A stretch of 54,062 nucleotides of DNA from an uncultured Eubacteriales bacterium (GTDB lineage Bacteria > Bacillota > Clostridia > Oscillospirales > Oscillospiraceae), in contig UQZR01000018.1 in NCBI GenBank assembly GCA_900545585.1, positions 1 through 54,062 of the forward strand, in the 5' to 3' direction. This document shows, piece by piece, positions 24,383 to 31,645 of the stretch (positions are counted from its first letter, which is position 1; each line of letters opens with the position of its first letter). The translations under genes were made by a program, and so were the position numbers. The notes under the pieces were generated by a model. The model ran no database searches and had not been told where the DNA came from. It saw only the letters and a program-made list of their open reading frames with translations.

Positions 24383-24498
24383 GAGGCAAGGCCCTCGCTT
24401 TCTTCAGGCTGTATCCGCAGACACATTTTAATATATTTAAATATATAGCATAAAACGCCGCCCGCCGCAACTCTTTCCTGCCGGACGGGAAAGGAAGC

Positions 24499-24524
24499 GG
24501 AGGACGCTCCTGAGAGCGTCCTCC
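24499..24524 (-). terminator. 11-bp hairpin after the SDR gene
   Basis: GGAGGACGCTC (24499-24509) and its complement (24514-24524) close on CTGA. It lies in the 229-base gap between the SDR gene and the 7TM sensor gene; an AT-rich stretch at 24430-24450 on the sensor side probably holds that operon's promoter. Confidence 0.6.
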
Positions 24525-24611
24525 CGCAGCAGGCCCGTCAAGATATCCTTTATGGCAGCGGGAGGCTCGCTCCTTACGCAGGAGGTGGGGCATCATGACG
24601 CAGAGGCACAC

Positions 24612-25619
24612 TCATAGCCCACTCTTTTCCTTCCGCGCCATAAGCCAGACTGCCATGTCCCGCAAAGTCTCCCCCATGGGGCGCGGCTGATACGCGAAGC
24701 GTTCCGATGCGGCGGCATGGCTGAATTGCCCGTTTGAGGCGAGGACCGTAACGGAATAGGGGGTGAAAAACAGCGGCTTTCGATCCTTCAGACTCCGTCG
24801 TTCGCAGTATGGAGCTGCCAACCTTGCAAGGCCCAATGGCAGACAGACGGGGCGATATTTCAGCTTTGCGGCCTTTCCGACAAGCTGAAGCATCTTACGG
24901 ATCGTAATGTAGTGGCCGGACAGGATGTAGCCCTTGCCGGGCTCTCCGCTTTCGGAACAGGCCAGAATGCCTTTTGCAACGTCCCGTACATCCACGAAGT
25001 CATACCCGCCGCGAACGGCAAAGGGCAGCCTTCCGGCCAGGAAAGACCTTGCCATGGAAGTAAAACTCCCTCCCTGTACGTCACCCGGTCCGATGATGCC
25101 GGAGGGAAAGACAATGCCGGCATTCAGCCCACGCTCCGCCGCGTCAAAGACCAGTTCGGTTGCAGCCGCCTTGCTCTTTGCGTAATCACCGTCTACAAGA
25201 CCCGGAGAGAAGTCAGCGCTTTCCGTGATAACGCAGCCCTCCGGTTTTTCCGGTATGGCATGGACGGAGCTGACATAAATGAATCTTCCCACATCGTGCT
25301 CCATGCATTGACGGAGGATCCTCCATGTGCCGCCCACATTGACCTGATAGAGCTTCGGGCCGGGTCTGGACGCGACGGAGATAATGCCCGCGCAGTGGAT
25401 CACACAGGTACGGCTGTCGGCGTCCGCAAAGAAGTCCGCAAGAGAGCTTTTATCACACACATCGCCGGCGACGGTACGGACCTCCTTCGGGAGCAGGCTG
25501 ATATAGGGGTCGTTATGCAGCACAAGCGCACGCACCTGAGCATCGTGGCGTACCAGCTCCGCCGCAACGGCTCTGCCGAGGAAGCCGGTAGCGCCTGTAA
25601 TAAGGTATTTATCAAACAT
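24612..25619 (-). CDS. NAD(P)-dependent SDR/epimerase family oxidoreductase
   Basis: A 335-residue extended short-chain dehydrogenase. The nucleotide motif TGATGFLG is at residues 8-15, D-V-C-D follows strand 3, and the catalytic triad is readable: Ser in IYVSSVHAIP, and Tyr and Lys in YAKSK. The overall pattern fits dihydroflavonol-reductase/epimerase-like enzymes that act on small carbonyl or sugar-nucleotide substrates; the substrate cannot be told. It starts at 25619 after AGGAGG (eight bases). It is divergent from a TetR regulator, and its promoter -10 lies within a palindrome shared with the regulator, so it is the regulator's probable target. Confidence 0.85.
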   Translation of the reverse strand: MFDKYLITGATGFLGRAVAAELVRHDAQVRALVLHNDPYISLLPKEVRTVAGDVCDKSSLADFFADADSRTCVIHCAGIISVASRPGPKLYQVNVGGTWRILRQCMEHDVGRFIYVSSVHAIPEKPEGCVITESADFSPGLVDGDYAKSKAAATELVFDAAERGLNAGIVFPSGIIGPGDVQGGSFTSMARSFLAGRLPFAVRGGYDFVDVRDVAKGILACSESGEPGKGYILSGHYITIRKMLQLVGKAAKLKYRPVCLPLGLARLAAPYCERRSLKDRKPLFFTPYSVTVLASNGQFSHAAASERFAYQPRPMGETLRDMAVWLMARKEKSGL

Positions 25620-25654
25620 TCAAAAAGCCTCCTCTCAAAATAATTGCACAAGTG

Positions 25655-25683
25655 TTGATTATCTTTCACAAGTATAGTATACT
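25655..25683 (+). promoter_or_regulatory. Promoter of the TetR gene
   Basis: TTGATT (25655-25660), a 17-base spacer and TATACT (25678-25683). The -10 lies in the palindrome at 25669-25685. Transcription would start near 25690, leaving a leader of about 100 bases. Confidence 0.65.
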
Positions 25684-25685
25684 TG
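25669..25685. promoter_or_regulatory. TetR-type operator: perfect 8+1+8 palindrome
   Basis: CAAGTATA-G-TATACTTG is a perfect inverted repeat between the divergent SDR and TetR genes and covers the -10 elements of both promoters. Looser outer repeats (AAGTGTTGATT at 25650-25660 and AATCAGCACTT at 25703-25713) flank it. It is well placed for one repressor to block both directions. Confidence 0.75.
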
Positions 25686-25704
25686 ACGTGAAAAACAGAA
25701 ACAA
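25676..25704 (-). promoter_or_regulatory. Promoter of the SDR gene
   Basis: On the minus strand, TTGTTT (25704-25699), a 17-base spacer and TATACT (25681-25676). The -10 falls in the palindrome at 25669-25685. Confidence 0.65.
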
Positions 25705-25792
25705 TCAGCACTTACTGTACAGCTGAAATTAAATCAACACAGACCGCCGGTGTGTTGAGGAACATTATGATCTTTTTGAGGGAGATTTCCGG

Positions 25793-26341
25793 ATGGCGAA
25801 ACTGGATGCGAGGAAACGCTATACGCAGATGATACTCAAGCAGTCTTTTTTGAAGCTGCTGAAGGAGAAGCCGGTCAATAAAATCACAGTAAAGGAGCTC
25901 TGCGAACTATCCCAGATCAACCGGGCTACTTTCTATACCCATTACAGCGACTGCTTTGCACTGCTGGAGAGCATTGAGAATGAGCTCATTGATGAGTTCG
26001 AGAAATCCCTCCGATATGTCAACTCCTTTGATGTGACGGCTCTGATCGAAGCCCTCTATGCCATGGTCGATCAAAATCAGGAAGCCTGCCGGACACTCAT
26101 TCTGGGGAATACCAGTTCGGCTGTCATTGCGAAAATGATCGCTCTGGCAAAACCGGGCAGCCTTGCTTATTGGCACAGGGAATTGCCGAAGGCCAGTGAA
26201 ACCGAGTTGGAGATGATGTATACGCATCTTTCCAACGGGTTGATGCATGTTATTGTAGAGGGCTACGACAAGTACAGCAAGGAGGAGATGATCCGCTTCG
26301 TCAGTCAGGTGGCGAAGGTTAGTCTTTTGCTGTTCCGATAA
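25793..26341 (+). CDS. TetR/AcrR-family regulator
   Basis: A 182-residue regulator with the N-terminal TetR helix-turn-helix: FLKLLKEKPVNKITVKELCELS, then INRATFYTHYSD (recognition helix; 'TFY-HY' is a family landmark). The C-terminal 120 residues form the ligand-binding helical domain, which does not indicate the ligand. GGGAG lies eight bases before the ATG. It is divergent from the SDR gene and its promoter shares the operator-like palindrome, so autorepression and SDR control are likely. Confidence 0.85.
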   Translation: MAKLDARKRYTQMILKQSFLKLLKEKPVNKITVKELCELSQINRATFYTHYSDCFALLESIENELIDEFEKSLRYVNSFDVTALIEALYAMVDQNQEACRTLILGNTSSAVIAKMIALAKPGSLAYWHRELPKASETELEMMYTHLSNGLMHVIVEGYDKYSKEEMIRFVSQVAKVSLLLFR

Positions 26342-26491
26342 AAGAAGGCGTGCAGGAAGAAAATCCTCAAGACCGCTTCATCCTGGACGCCGAAAAGGAC
26401 GCAGCATCAGCTCAGCCGCCATCCGCCCGCTATGGAGAGCCTTTGTCTGGTGCCCCGGAGGGCAAAATCAAAAAGGGAGGGCAACAAGCAA

Positions 26492-27169
26492 ATGGTAAGA
26501 TCAGAATCCCGCGCAACGCTTTGTAATGATCCATATGAGATACAGCTCATGCAGAACCTCTATGATTCCGCTGTAAAGCAGCTGTCACTGAAATTTGAAA
26601 TACTGAACAATGAGTTCAAGGTGCTCTATGCAAGAAACCCCATCCACCACATTGAAGGACGCGTAAAATCCGTGGAAAGCCTTGCGGTCAAGCTGCTGAA
26701 TAAAGGGCTGCCGCTGACCATTGAGGCAGCCCGGGAGCACATCAATGATATCGCCGGTGTCAGGGTAGTGTGCAGTTATATCGACGATGTGTACCGGGTG
26801 GCGGAGATGCTGGAGCTGCAAAAGGATGTCAAGATCATCAAAAGGCAGGACTATATCCGCACACCAAACTATAACGGATACCGCTCATTACATCTGGATA
26901 TCCGGGTACCGGTGTATCTGTCAGACAGGACGGAGCTGGTAACTGCGGAAATTCAGATCCGCACGATCGCTATGGACTTTTGGGCCAGTTTAGAGCACGA
27001 TATCCGGTATAAGGTTGATAAGACAAAGCTGCCGGAGGGCATCAACGAGGAGATGCTTGCATGCGCGGGCAAGATCGCCGAAATTGACCGGCAGATGCAG
27101 GAGATGTATCGGAGGATCAAATCCGCGCAGGGAAATACGGATTGTCAGGGGATATCAAATCCTTTATAA
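26492..27169 (+). CDS. Small alarmone synthetase (RelQ/YjbM-like)
   Basis: A 225-residue protein with a RelA/SpoT-type synthetase domain: GRVKSVESLAVKL, INDIAGVRVVCSYIDDVYRV, a Tyr-rich substrate block (RTPNYNGYRSLHLDIRV) and the EIQIRTIAMDFWASLEHDIRYK block. There is no HD hydrolase, TGS or ACT domain, so it is a small stand-alone enzyme that makes (p)ppGpp-type alarmones from ATP and GDP/GTP. A GGGAGGG site precedes ATG 26492 by about ten bases; earlier in-frame starts are less likely. It lies after tetR, within the putative element. A copy outside may exist, so the chromosome may have more than one synthetase. Confidence 0.85.
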   Translation: MVRSESRATLCNDPYEIQLMQNLYDSAVKQLSLKFEILNNEFKVLYARNPIHHIEGRVKSVESLAVKLLNKGLPLTIEAAREHINDIAGVRVVCSYIDDVYRVAEMLELQKDVKIIKRQDYIRTPNYNGYRSLHLDIRVPVYLSDRTELVTAEIQIRTIAMDFWASLEHDIRYKVDKTKLPEGINEEMLACAGKIAEIDRQMQEMYRRIKSAQGNTDCQGISNPL

Positions 27170-27180
27170 ACGGCATATTC

Positions 27181-27199
27181 AAAAGGCGCTGCGCCTTTT
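27181..27199 (+). terminator. Short terminator after the alarmone synthetase gene
   Basis: AAAAGGC (27181-27187) and GCCTTTT (27193-27199) close on GCTGC, 12 bases after the stop codon. Confidence 0.65.
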
Positions 27200-27301
27200 C
27201 ATTGCAGTACGGGGCGTGATGATATCCGGGAGCACCGCCTTCAACGGCGGCGGCTCCGCCAGAAGCAGGAACAGGGATAATATCTCCGGATAAAAGCATA
27301 T

Positions 27302-27341
27302 GGAAAAGAGAGGGAGTGCATCTGCACTCCCTCTCTTTTCC
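27302..27341. terminator. 19-bp perfect hairpin
   Basis: Arms 27302-27320 and 27323-27341 pair perfectly; the outer AAAAG/CTTTT ends give T runs in both directions. It stands in the 365-base gap (27170-27534) between the alarmone synthetase and the small boundary ORF. The rest of that gap shows no gene. Confidence 0.8.
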
Positions 27342-27534
27342 GGCTCATATCCGCATCTTTTTCAGAAAGCGATTTCTCCTGACATTATTCCGCCGCATAG
27401 ATGACCGGGTCGAGTATCCCGGTTTGCACATAGTATTTGGGACATTTGACATGCGCAATGTGCGAAGCGTCTACATATACGCCCGAAATCGCGCATAAAG
27501 TGAACCATCAAACTCTCCGGGAAGAGGGACAGCG

Positions 27535-27711
27535 ATGGAAGTATTTCTGATTTTTCCCAAATCACCGCAGGCAAAGCAGGAGCTTGCACGGGAGCTGGCA
27601 AAGTTCCAGTCCGGTCAGGCGCTGAAAAATGTCCGGAAGCTGCCCTGCTCCACGGAGCAGAAGCTGGAACTGGTAGACGCCGCCGTGAAGCACCTGAAAG
27701 CGCAGAAGTAA
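27535..27711 (+). CDS. Small basic protein next to the sigK junction
   Basis: A 58-codon frame, MEVFLIFPKSPQAKQE..., is Lys/Gln/Leu-rich, mostly helical and without membrane segment. GAGGG lies upstream of the ATG at about eight bases. It is encoded opposite to and overlapping the meaningless extension of the interrupted sigK frame, and ends about 77 bases from the point where SigK homology stops. I recognise no family. Being small, charged and next to the presumed attachment site, it could be an excision accessory protein, but that is a guess. Confidence 0.45.
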   Translation: MEVFLIFPKSPQAKQELARELAKFQSGQALKNVRKLPCSTEQKLELVDAAVKHLKAQK

Positions 27712-28121
27712 TACATAGACCATTTTGCCCCAAAAGGTTCATGGCTTTTCCACCTCAACCGCCGTTTGTTCCGCTGTGAGAGGATAGCATTTTCAATGCA
27801 CCGGCTCGCATACGTAGCCAACCGGATACCCTTGTCGGCGCGGAACGTGTTCACCGCCTTGATGAGCCCGATGGTACCGATGGAGATCAGATCCTCCTGG
27901 TCATCCGCCTGGGTGTAGTACTTTTTCATAATGTGCGCCACCAGCCGCAGGTTGTGCTCCACCAGCAGGTTCCGTGCCTCCATGTCTCCCTCGGCGCACC
28001 GCCGCAGGTACTCCCGCTCCTGGGCGGCAGTCAATGGCTTGGGGAAGGACCCCGTGCCGCCGGACAGGTGCAGCGACAGGAACAGGCTGTTGCACAGCAG
28101 CAGCAAAAATGCAGAGATCAT
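27615..28121 (-). CDS. sigK: Interrupted sigK: pro-SigK N-terminal fragment
   Basis: The first 111 codons (28121 down to 27789) encode the front of the mother-cell sigma factor: a hydrophobic pro-sequence (ISAFLLLLCNSLFLSLHLSG), then FPKPLT, NLLVEHNLRLVAHI, DLISIGTIGLIKAV and LATYASRCIEN. Homology stops after Glu110-Asn111; the frame then runs 57 unrelated codons to a stop at 27615. In Bacillus the skin element interrupts sigK at this same Glu-Asn position (CIEN-E). The C-terminal half (regions 3-4) is absent from the window. GGGAGG precedes the ATG. An intact gene would need excision of the sequence to the left. The retained pro-sequence suggests SpoIVFB-type processing. The alternative is a truncated, dead gene. 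Confidence 0.85.
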   Translation of the reverse strand: MISAFLLLLCNSLFLSLHLSGGTGSFPKPLTAAQEREYLRRCAEGDMEARNLLVEHNLRLVAHIMKKYYTQADDQEDLISIGTIGLIKAVNTFRADKGIRLATYASRCIENAILSQRNKRRLRWKSHEPFGAKWSMYYFCAFRCFTAASTSSSFCSVEQGSFRTFFSA

Positions 28122-28219
28122 ACGCGCATACCTCCCTTTTCCATGAGCGTATGCCCCTGCGGCAAGTCCCTATGCCAACAGCGGCCGCCCCCCTGAATGG
28201 AGAGCGGCCGCGCCGTCTG

Positions 28220-30166
28220 TTATTCGCTTTCCTGCTGGGGGTGATAGGTGCTGACTATGGCCGCCACCCGCTCCTCGATGTCGCCGCAGTTGGCCTCCGC
28301 CGCCTCCTTCAGCGCCGTGAGCCCGTCGAAAAACGTCTCGTACCGGAACGGCACCGGCTTTCCGATGTGGATGAGGTCGTTGGCCGTTTTCTCCAGTCCC
28401 TCCTCCGCCATCAGCTTCTCCTCGTACAGCTTCTCCCCCGGCCGCAGGCCGATGTATTCGATGCGGATGTCCTCGTCCGGCCGCAGGCCCGACAGGCGGA
28501 TAAGGTTCCGCGCCAGCGTGTCGATCTTCACCGGCTCGCCCATGTCCAGCACGAAGATCTCGCCGCCCTTGGCATAGACCCCCGCCTGCAGTACCAGGCT
28601 CACCGCCTCGGGAATGGTCATAAAGTACCGGATGATGTCGGGATGCGTCACCGTCACCGGCCCGCCGGTCTCGATCTGCCGCTTGAACAGCGGCACCACC
28701 GAGCCGTTGCTGCCCAGCACGTTGCCGAACCGCACCGCTACGAACCGTGTGCCTCCCTGCATGTCGCTGTGGGATTCCTCGCCCCGCCCCAGCTCCGGCA
28801 GCAGGCCGTACTCGCCGGTGCAGCTGACCCGATCCATGGCCTGCACCACCATCTCGCACAGCCGCTTGCTGGCGCCCATGATGTTGGTGGGGTTCACCGC
28901 CTTGTCCGTGCTGATGAGCACAAACCGCCGCGCCCCGTACTTCAGGGCCGCGAACGCCGTCTTATATGTGCCCAGCACATTGTTTTTGATGGCCTCGTTG
29001 GGGCTGCCCTCCATCAGCGGCACGTGCTTGTGTGCCGCCGCGTGGAACACCACCTCCGGCCTGTACTCCTGAAACACCGCCTGAATGCGCCTGCTGTCCC
29101 GCACGGAGCCGATGAGCACCGTCAGCTCCAGCGCCGGATACTTCCGCCGCAGCTCCTGCTGAATGGCGTAGGCGTTGTTCTCGTAGATGTCGAAGATCAT
29201 AAGCCGCTTGGGGTCATGGGCCGCGATCTGCCGGCACAGCTCGCTGCCGATGCTGCCGCCGCCGCCTGTCACCAGGATGGTCCTGCCCTGTATCTGGGCG
29301 AAGATCTCCCCCATCTCCACGGAGATGGGCGGCCGCCCCAGCAGGTCCTCCACCGCCACCGGCCGCAGCTTGTTCAAGGACACCTCGCCGTTGGCCAGCT
29401 GGTACAGCGCCGGCAGCGTCTTGAGCTGGCACCCCGTCTCGCTGCACAGCGTCAGCAGCCTGCCCCGCTCCTGCATGGACAGGGTGGGGATGGCGATGAG
29501 GATCTGGTCCACGCCGTAGCGCTCCGCCGTCTCCGCAATGACCTTGCGGCCGCCTACCACCGGCACGCCGTCGATGGTGCGGCCCCACTTGTTGGGATCG
29601 TCGTCGATGATGCAGCGCGGCACGGCGTCCGCCGCCTCGCTGGTTTTCAGCTCCCGCAGCACCGCCTGTCCCGCGGCGCCCGCCCCGATGATCATGGCGT
29701 TGTGTACCGCCCTGGCGTTTTTCCGCCGGCTGGCGGACAGCAGCCGGATGAACCGATAGGCGAACCGGATGGCCGTCACCATCAGGAACTGTCCCAGCGC
29801 GCCGATGACGTAGTAGGCCACCGGCATCCGGCACACGAAGGCGTTCATGCCCACCCAGTGGAACACGCAGGTGATAGCCGTGGCTCCCAGACTGCGGGCC
29901 AGCTCGTTGAAGCTGGCGAACCGCCACAGGCTGTTATACAGCCGCAGCAGGAAGAACACCGCCAGACACACGGCGGTGTACGCCGGTGCAAACCGCAGGA
30001 ACGCGGCCAGATACTCCGGCGGGATGGCGCTGTACCGCATGTCATAGCGCAGCCACAGCGCCAGAAAGTAGGCGGCATTCACCACCAGCGCGTCGTACAG
30101 GAGCAGGCCCAGTGAGACGAATTCCCACCGCTCCATTCTCCTGTGAAGGTTCTTTTTCTCCTTCAC
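28220..30166 (-). CDS. Membrane nucleotide-sugar 4,6-dehydratase/epimerase (CapD/EpsC/PglF type)
   Basis: A 648-residue enzyme. About four membrane helices lie in the first 130 residues, then a CoA-binding/Rossmann-like domain (IIGAGAAGQAVLREL), then the catalytic SDR domain (ILVTGGGGSIGSELCRQI) with STDKAVNPTNIMGASKR, the Ser/Met/Lys arrangement of long UDP-GlcNAc dehydratases (WbpM, PglF, CapD), where Met replaces the usual Tyr. It makes 4-keto-6-deoxy sugar nucleotides for surface polysaccharide or glycan modification. The GTG start at 30166 is favoured by AAGGGGGA upstream; ATG 30136 is an alternative and an upstream ATG at 30229 has no site. It stands alone, facing away from pepT. Confidence 0.85.
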   Translation of the reverse strand: MKEKKNLHRRMERWEFVSLGLLLYDALVVNAAYFLALWLRYDMRYSAIPPEYLAAFLRFAPAYTAVCLAVFFLLRLYNSLWRFASFNELARSLGATAITCVFHWVGMNAFVCRMPVAYYVIGALGQFLMVTAIRFAYRFIRLLSASRRKNARAVHNAMIIGAGAAGQAVLRELKTSEAADAVPRCIIDDDPNKWGRTIDGVPVVGGRKVIAETAERYGVDQILIAIPTLSMQERGRLLTLCSETGCQLKTLPALYQLANGEVSLNKLRPVAVEDLLGRPPISVEMGEIFAQIQGRTILVTGGGGSIGSELCRQIAAHDPKRLMIFDIYENNAYAIQQELRRKYPALELTVLIGSVRDSRRIQAVFQEYRPEVVFHAAAHKHVPLMEGSPNEAIKNNVLGTYKTAFAALKYGARRFVLISTDKAVNPTNIMGASKRLCEMVVQAMDRVSCTGEYGLLPELGRGEESHSDMQGGTRFVAVRFGNVLGSNGSVVPLFKRQIETGGPVTVTHPDIIRYFMTIPEAVSLVLQAGVYAKGGEIFVLDMGEPVKIDTLARNLIRLSGLRPDEDIRIEYIGLRPGEKLYEEKLMAEEGLEKTANDLIHIGKPVPFRYETFFDGLTALKEAAEANCGDIEERVAAIVSTYHPQQESE

Positions 30167-30313
30167 ATTGATTTCCCCCTTGCGGACAGCCGTGCTGCCC
30201 GTCCGATGATAGATGCCGCCAAACGGCATACATCGTTATTCTACACGGTTCCGCGCTTTCCCGCAAGTCCTTTCACCGAAATTTGGCGTTTTTGGGCGAA
30301 CACGCTTTCCCCA

Positions 30314-30342
30314 TTGCAGCCCTCCGCCGGATGTGCTACACT
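30314..30342 (+). promoter_or_regulatory. Promoter of pepT
   Basis: TTGCAG (30314-30319), 17-base spacer, TACACT (30337-30342), 36 bases before the ATG at 30379, which has AAGGAGG. Confidence 0.6.
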
Positions 30343-30378
30343 GGTGACAGAAATCATTTCCCATAAGGAGGAATCACC

Positions 30379-31584
30379 ATGGAGACCGCACGTTCCCGTT
30401 TCCTGCGCTATGTCACCTATTACACCACCTCGGACGAGCACACCGGCGCATCCCCCTCCACGGAGCGGCAGAAGGATCTGGGCCGCGTCCTGCTGGCGGA
30501 GCTGGAGAGTCTGGGTCTTGCCGGTGCCCACATGGACGGCGCCGGCAACGTCATCGCCACCCTGCCCGCCGCGGCGGGCGTCACCGCGCCGGTGCTGGCT
30601 CTCATCGCCCACATGGACACATCCCCCGACGCCTCCGGTGAGAATGTGAAGCCCCGCATCGTCCGGTACGAGGGCGGCGACCTGCCCCTGTCCGACGCCG
30701 TCTCCCTGACGGAGTCCCTGTGCCCGGGTCTGTCCGCCCACGTCGGCGAGGAGCTGATCGTCACCGATGGCACCACCCTGCTGGGCGCCGACGACAAGGC
30801 CGGCATCGCCGAGATCATGGCTGCCGTGGAGCTGCTGGAGGGCCGCCCTCACGGCGAGGTCCGCGTGGTATTCACCACCGACGAGGAGATCGGCTGCGGC
30901 GTGGACGGTCTGGACGTGGCGGAGCTGGCCTGCGACTACGGCTACACCGTGGACGGCGGCCCTCTGGGCGAGATCGAGTATGAAAACTTCAACGCCGCCT
31001 CCGGCGACGTCACCTTCCGCGGCGTAGGCGTCCACCCCGGCAGCGCCAAGGATGTGATGGTCAACGCCGCCACCGTGGCCATGGCCTTCCACGCCATGCT
31101 CCCCACGGACGAGGTGCCGGAAAAGACTGACGGCTATCAGGGCTTCTTCCACCTCCACGCCATGTCCGGCGACGTGACGGAGGCCCAGCTCCACTACATC
31201 ATCCGCGACCACGACCGCGACCGCTTCGAGGCCCGCAAGGCCCTGTTCCACCGCTGCGCCGACGCCATCAACGCCCAGTACGGCCCGGGCACCGCCTCCG
31301 CCGTCACCACTGACAGCTACTATAATATGAAGGAAAAGATCCTCCCCCACATGGACCTGATCCATCGGGCGGAGGATGCCTTCCGCAAAAACGATGTGAC
31401 GCCGCTGTGCGTCCCCATCCGCGGCGGCACCGACGGCGCGCGGCTGTCCTGGGACGGGCTGCCCTGCCCCAATCTTTCCACCGGCGGCTACAACTTCCAC
31501 GGCGTGCGGGAGTGGATACCCGCCGCCAGTCTGGACGCCATGGCCGCCGTGCTGGCGGATCTGGTGTCCGGCTTCGCGCAGTAA
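30379..31584 (+). CDS. pepT: Peptidase T (tripeptide aminopeptidase)
   Basis: A 401-residue M20B peptidase, the normal length. Metal and catalytic motifs are all visible: His78-x-Asp80 in ALIAHMDTSPD, LLGADDKAG (bridging Asp), TTDEEIG (catalytic Glu and metal Glu) and the dimerisation domain between about 210 and 310. The late GGTDGARLS and NLSTGGYNFHG carry substrate and zinc ligands. It releases the N-terminal residue of tripeptides in the cytoplasm. It is followed 61 bases later by ilvA in the same direction, probably one transcript in peptide and amino-acid catabolism. Confidence 0.93.
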   Translation: METARSRFLRYVTYYTTSDEHTGASPSTERQKDLGRVLLAELESLGLAGAHMDGAGNVIATLPAAAGVTAPVLALIAHMDTSPDASGENVKPRIVRYEGGDLPLSDAVSLTESLCPGLSAHVGEELIVTDGTTLLGADDKAGIAEIMAAVELLEGRPHGEVRVVFTTDEEIGCGVDGLDVAELACDYGYTVDGGPLGEIEYENFNAASGDVTFRGVGVHPGSAKDVMVNAATVAMAFHAMLPTDEVPEKTDGYQGFFHLHAMSGDVTEAQLHYIIRDHDRDRFEARKALFHRCADAINAQYGPGTASAVTTDSYYNMKEKILPHMDLIHRAEDAFRKNDVTPLCVPIRGGTDGARLSWDGLPCPNLSTGGYNFHGVREWIPAASLDAMAAVLADLVSGFAQ

Positions 31585-31645
31585 ATCGCGGCGTCTCGCC
31601 GCCCCTGTTCGGATAATTGGATAATGTGATAAAGGAGGTTTCCCC

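Noticed and set aside
26342..26526. Open frame between tetR and the alarmone synthetase gene
   Set aside because: It has no start codon with a ribosome site and no recognisable motif; it overlaps the real start of the synthetase.
27615..27788. Extension of the sigK frame as a genuine C-terminus
   Set aside because: The 57 residues after CIEN resemble no sigma factor part, and are antisense to the small ORF at 27535. They are element sequence read in frame.
28190..28215. GCGGCCGC inverted repeat downstream of the polysaccharide enzyme
   Set aside because: Two eight-base copies could pair, but the loop is long and no T run follows, so I do not call it a terminator.
27974..30115. Plus-strand frame of about 713 codons across the polysaccharide enzyme and sigK
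   Set aside because: The antisense genes have clear motifs (two Rossmann domains, SigK regions). The frame has no ribosome site and spans two unrelated genes.
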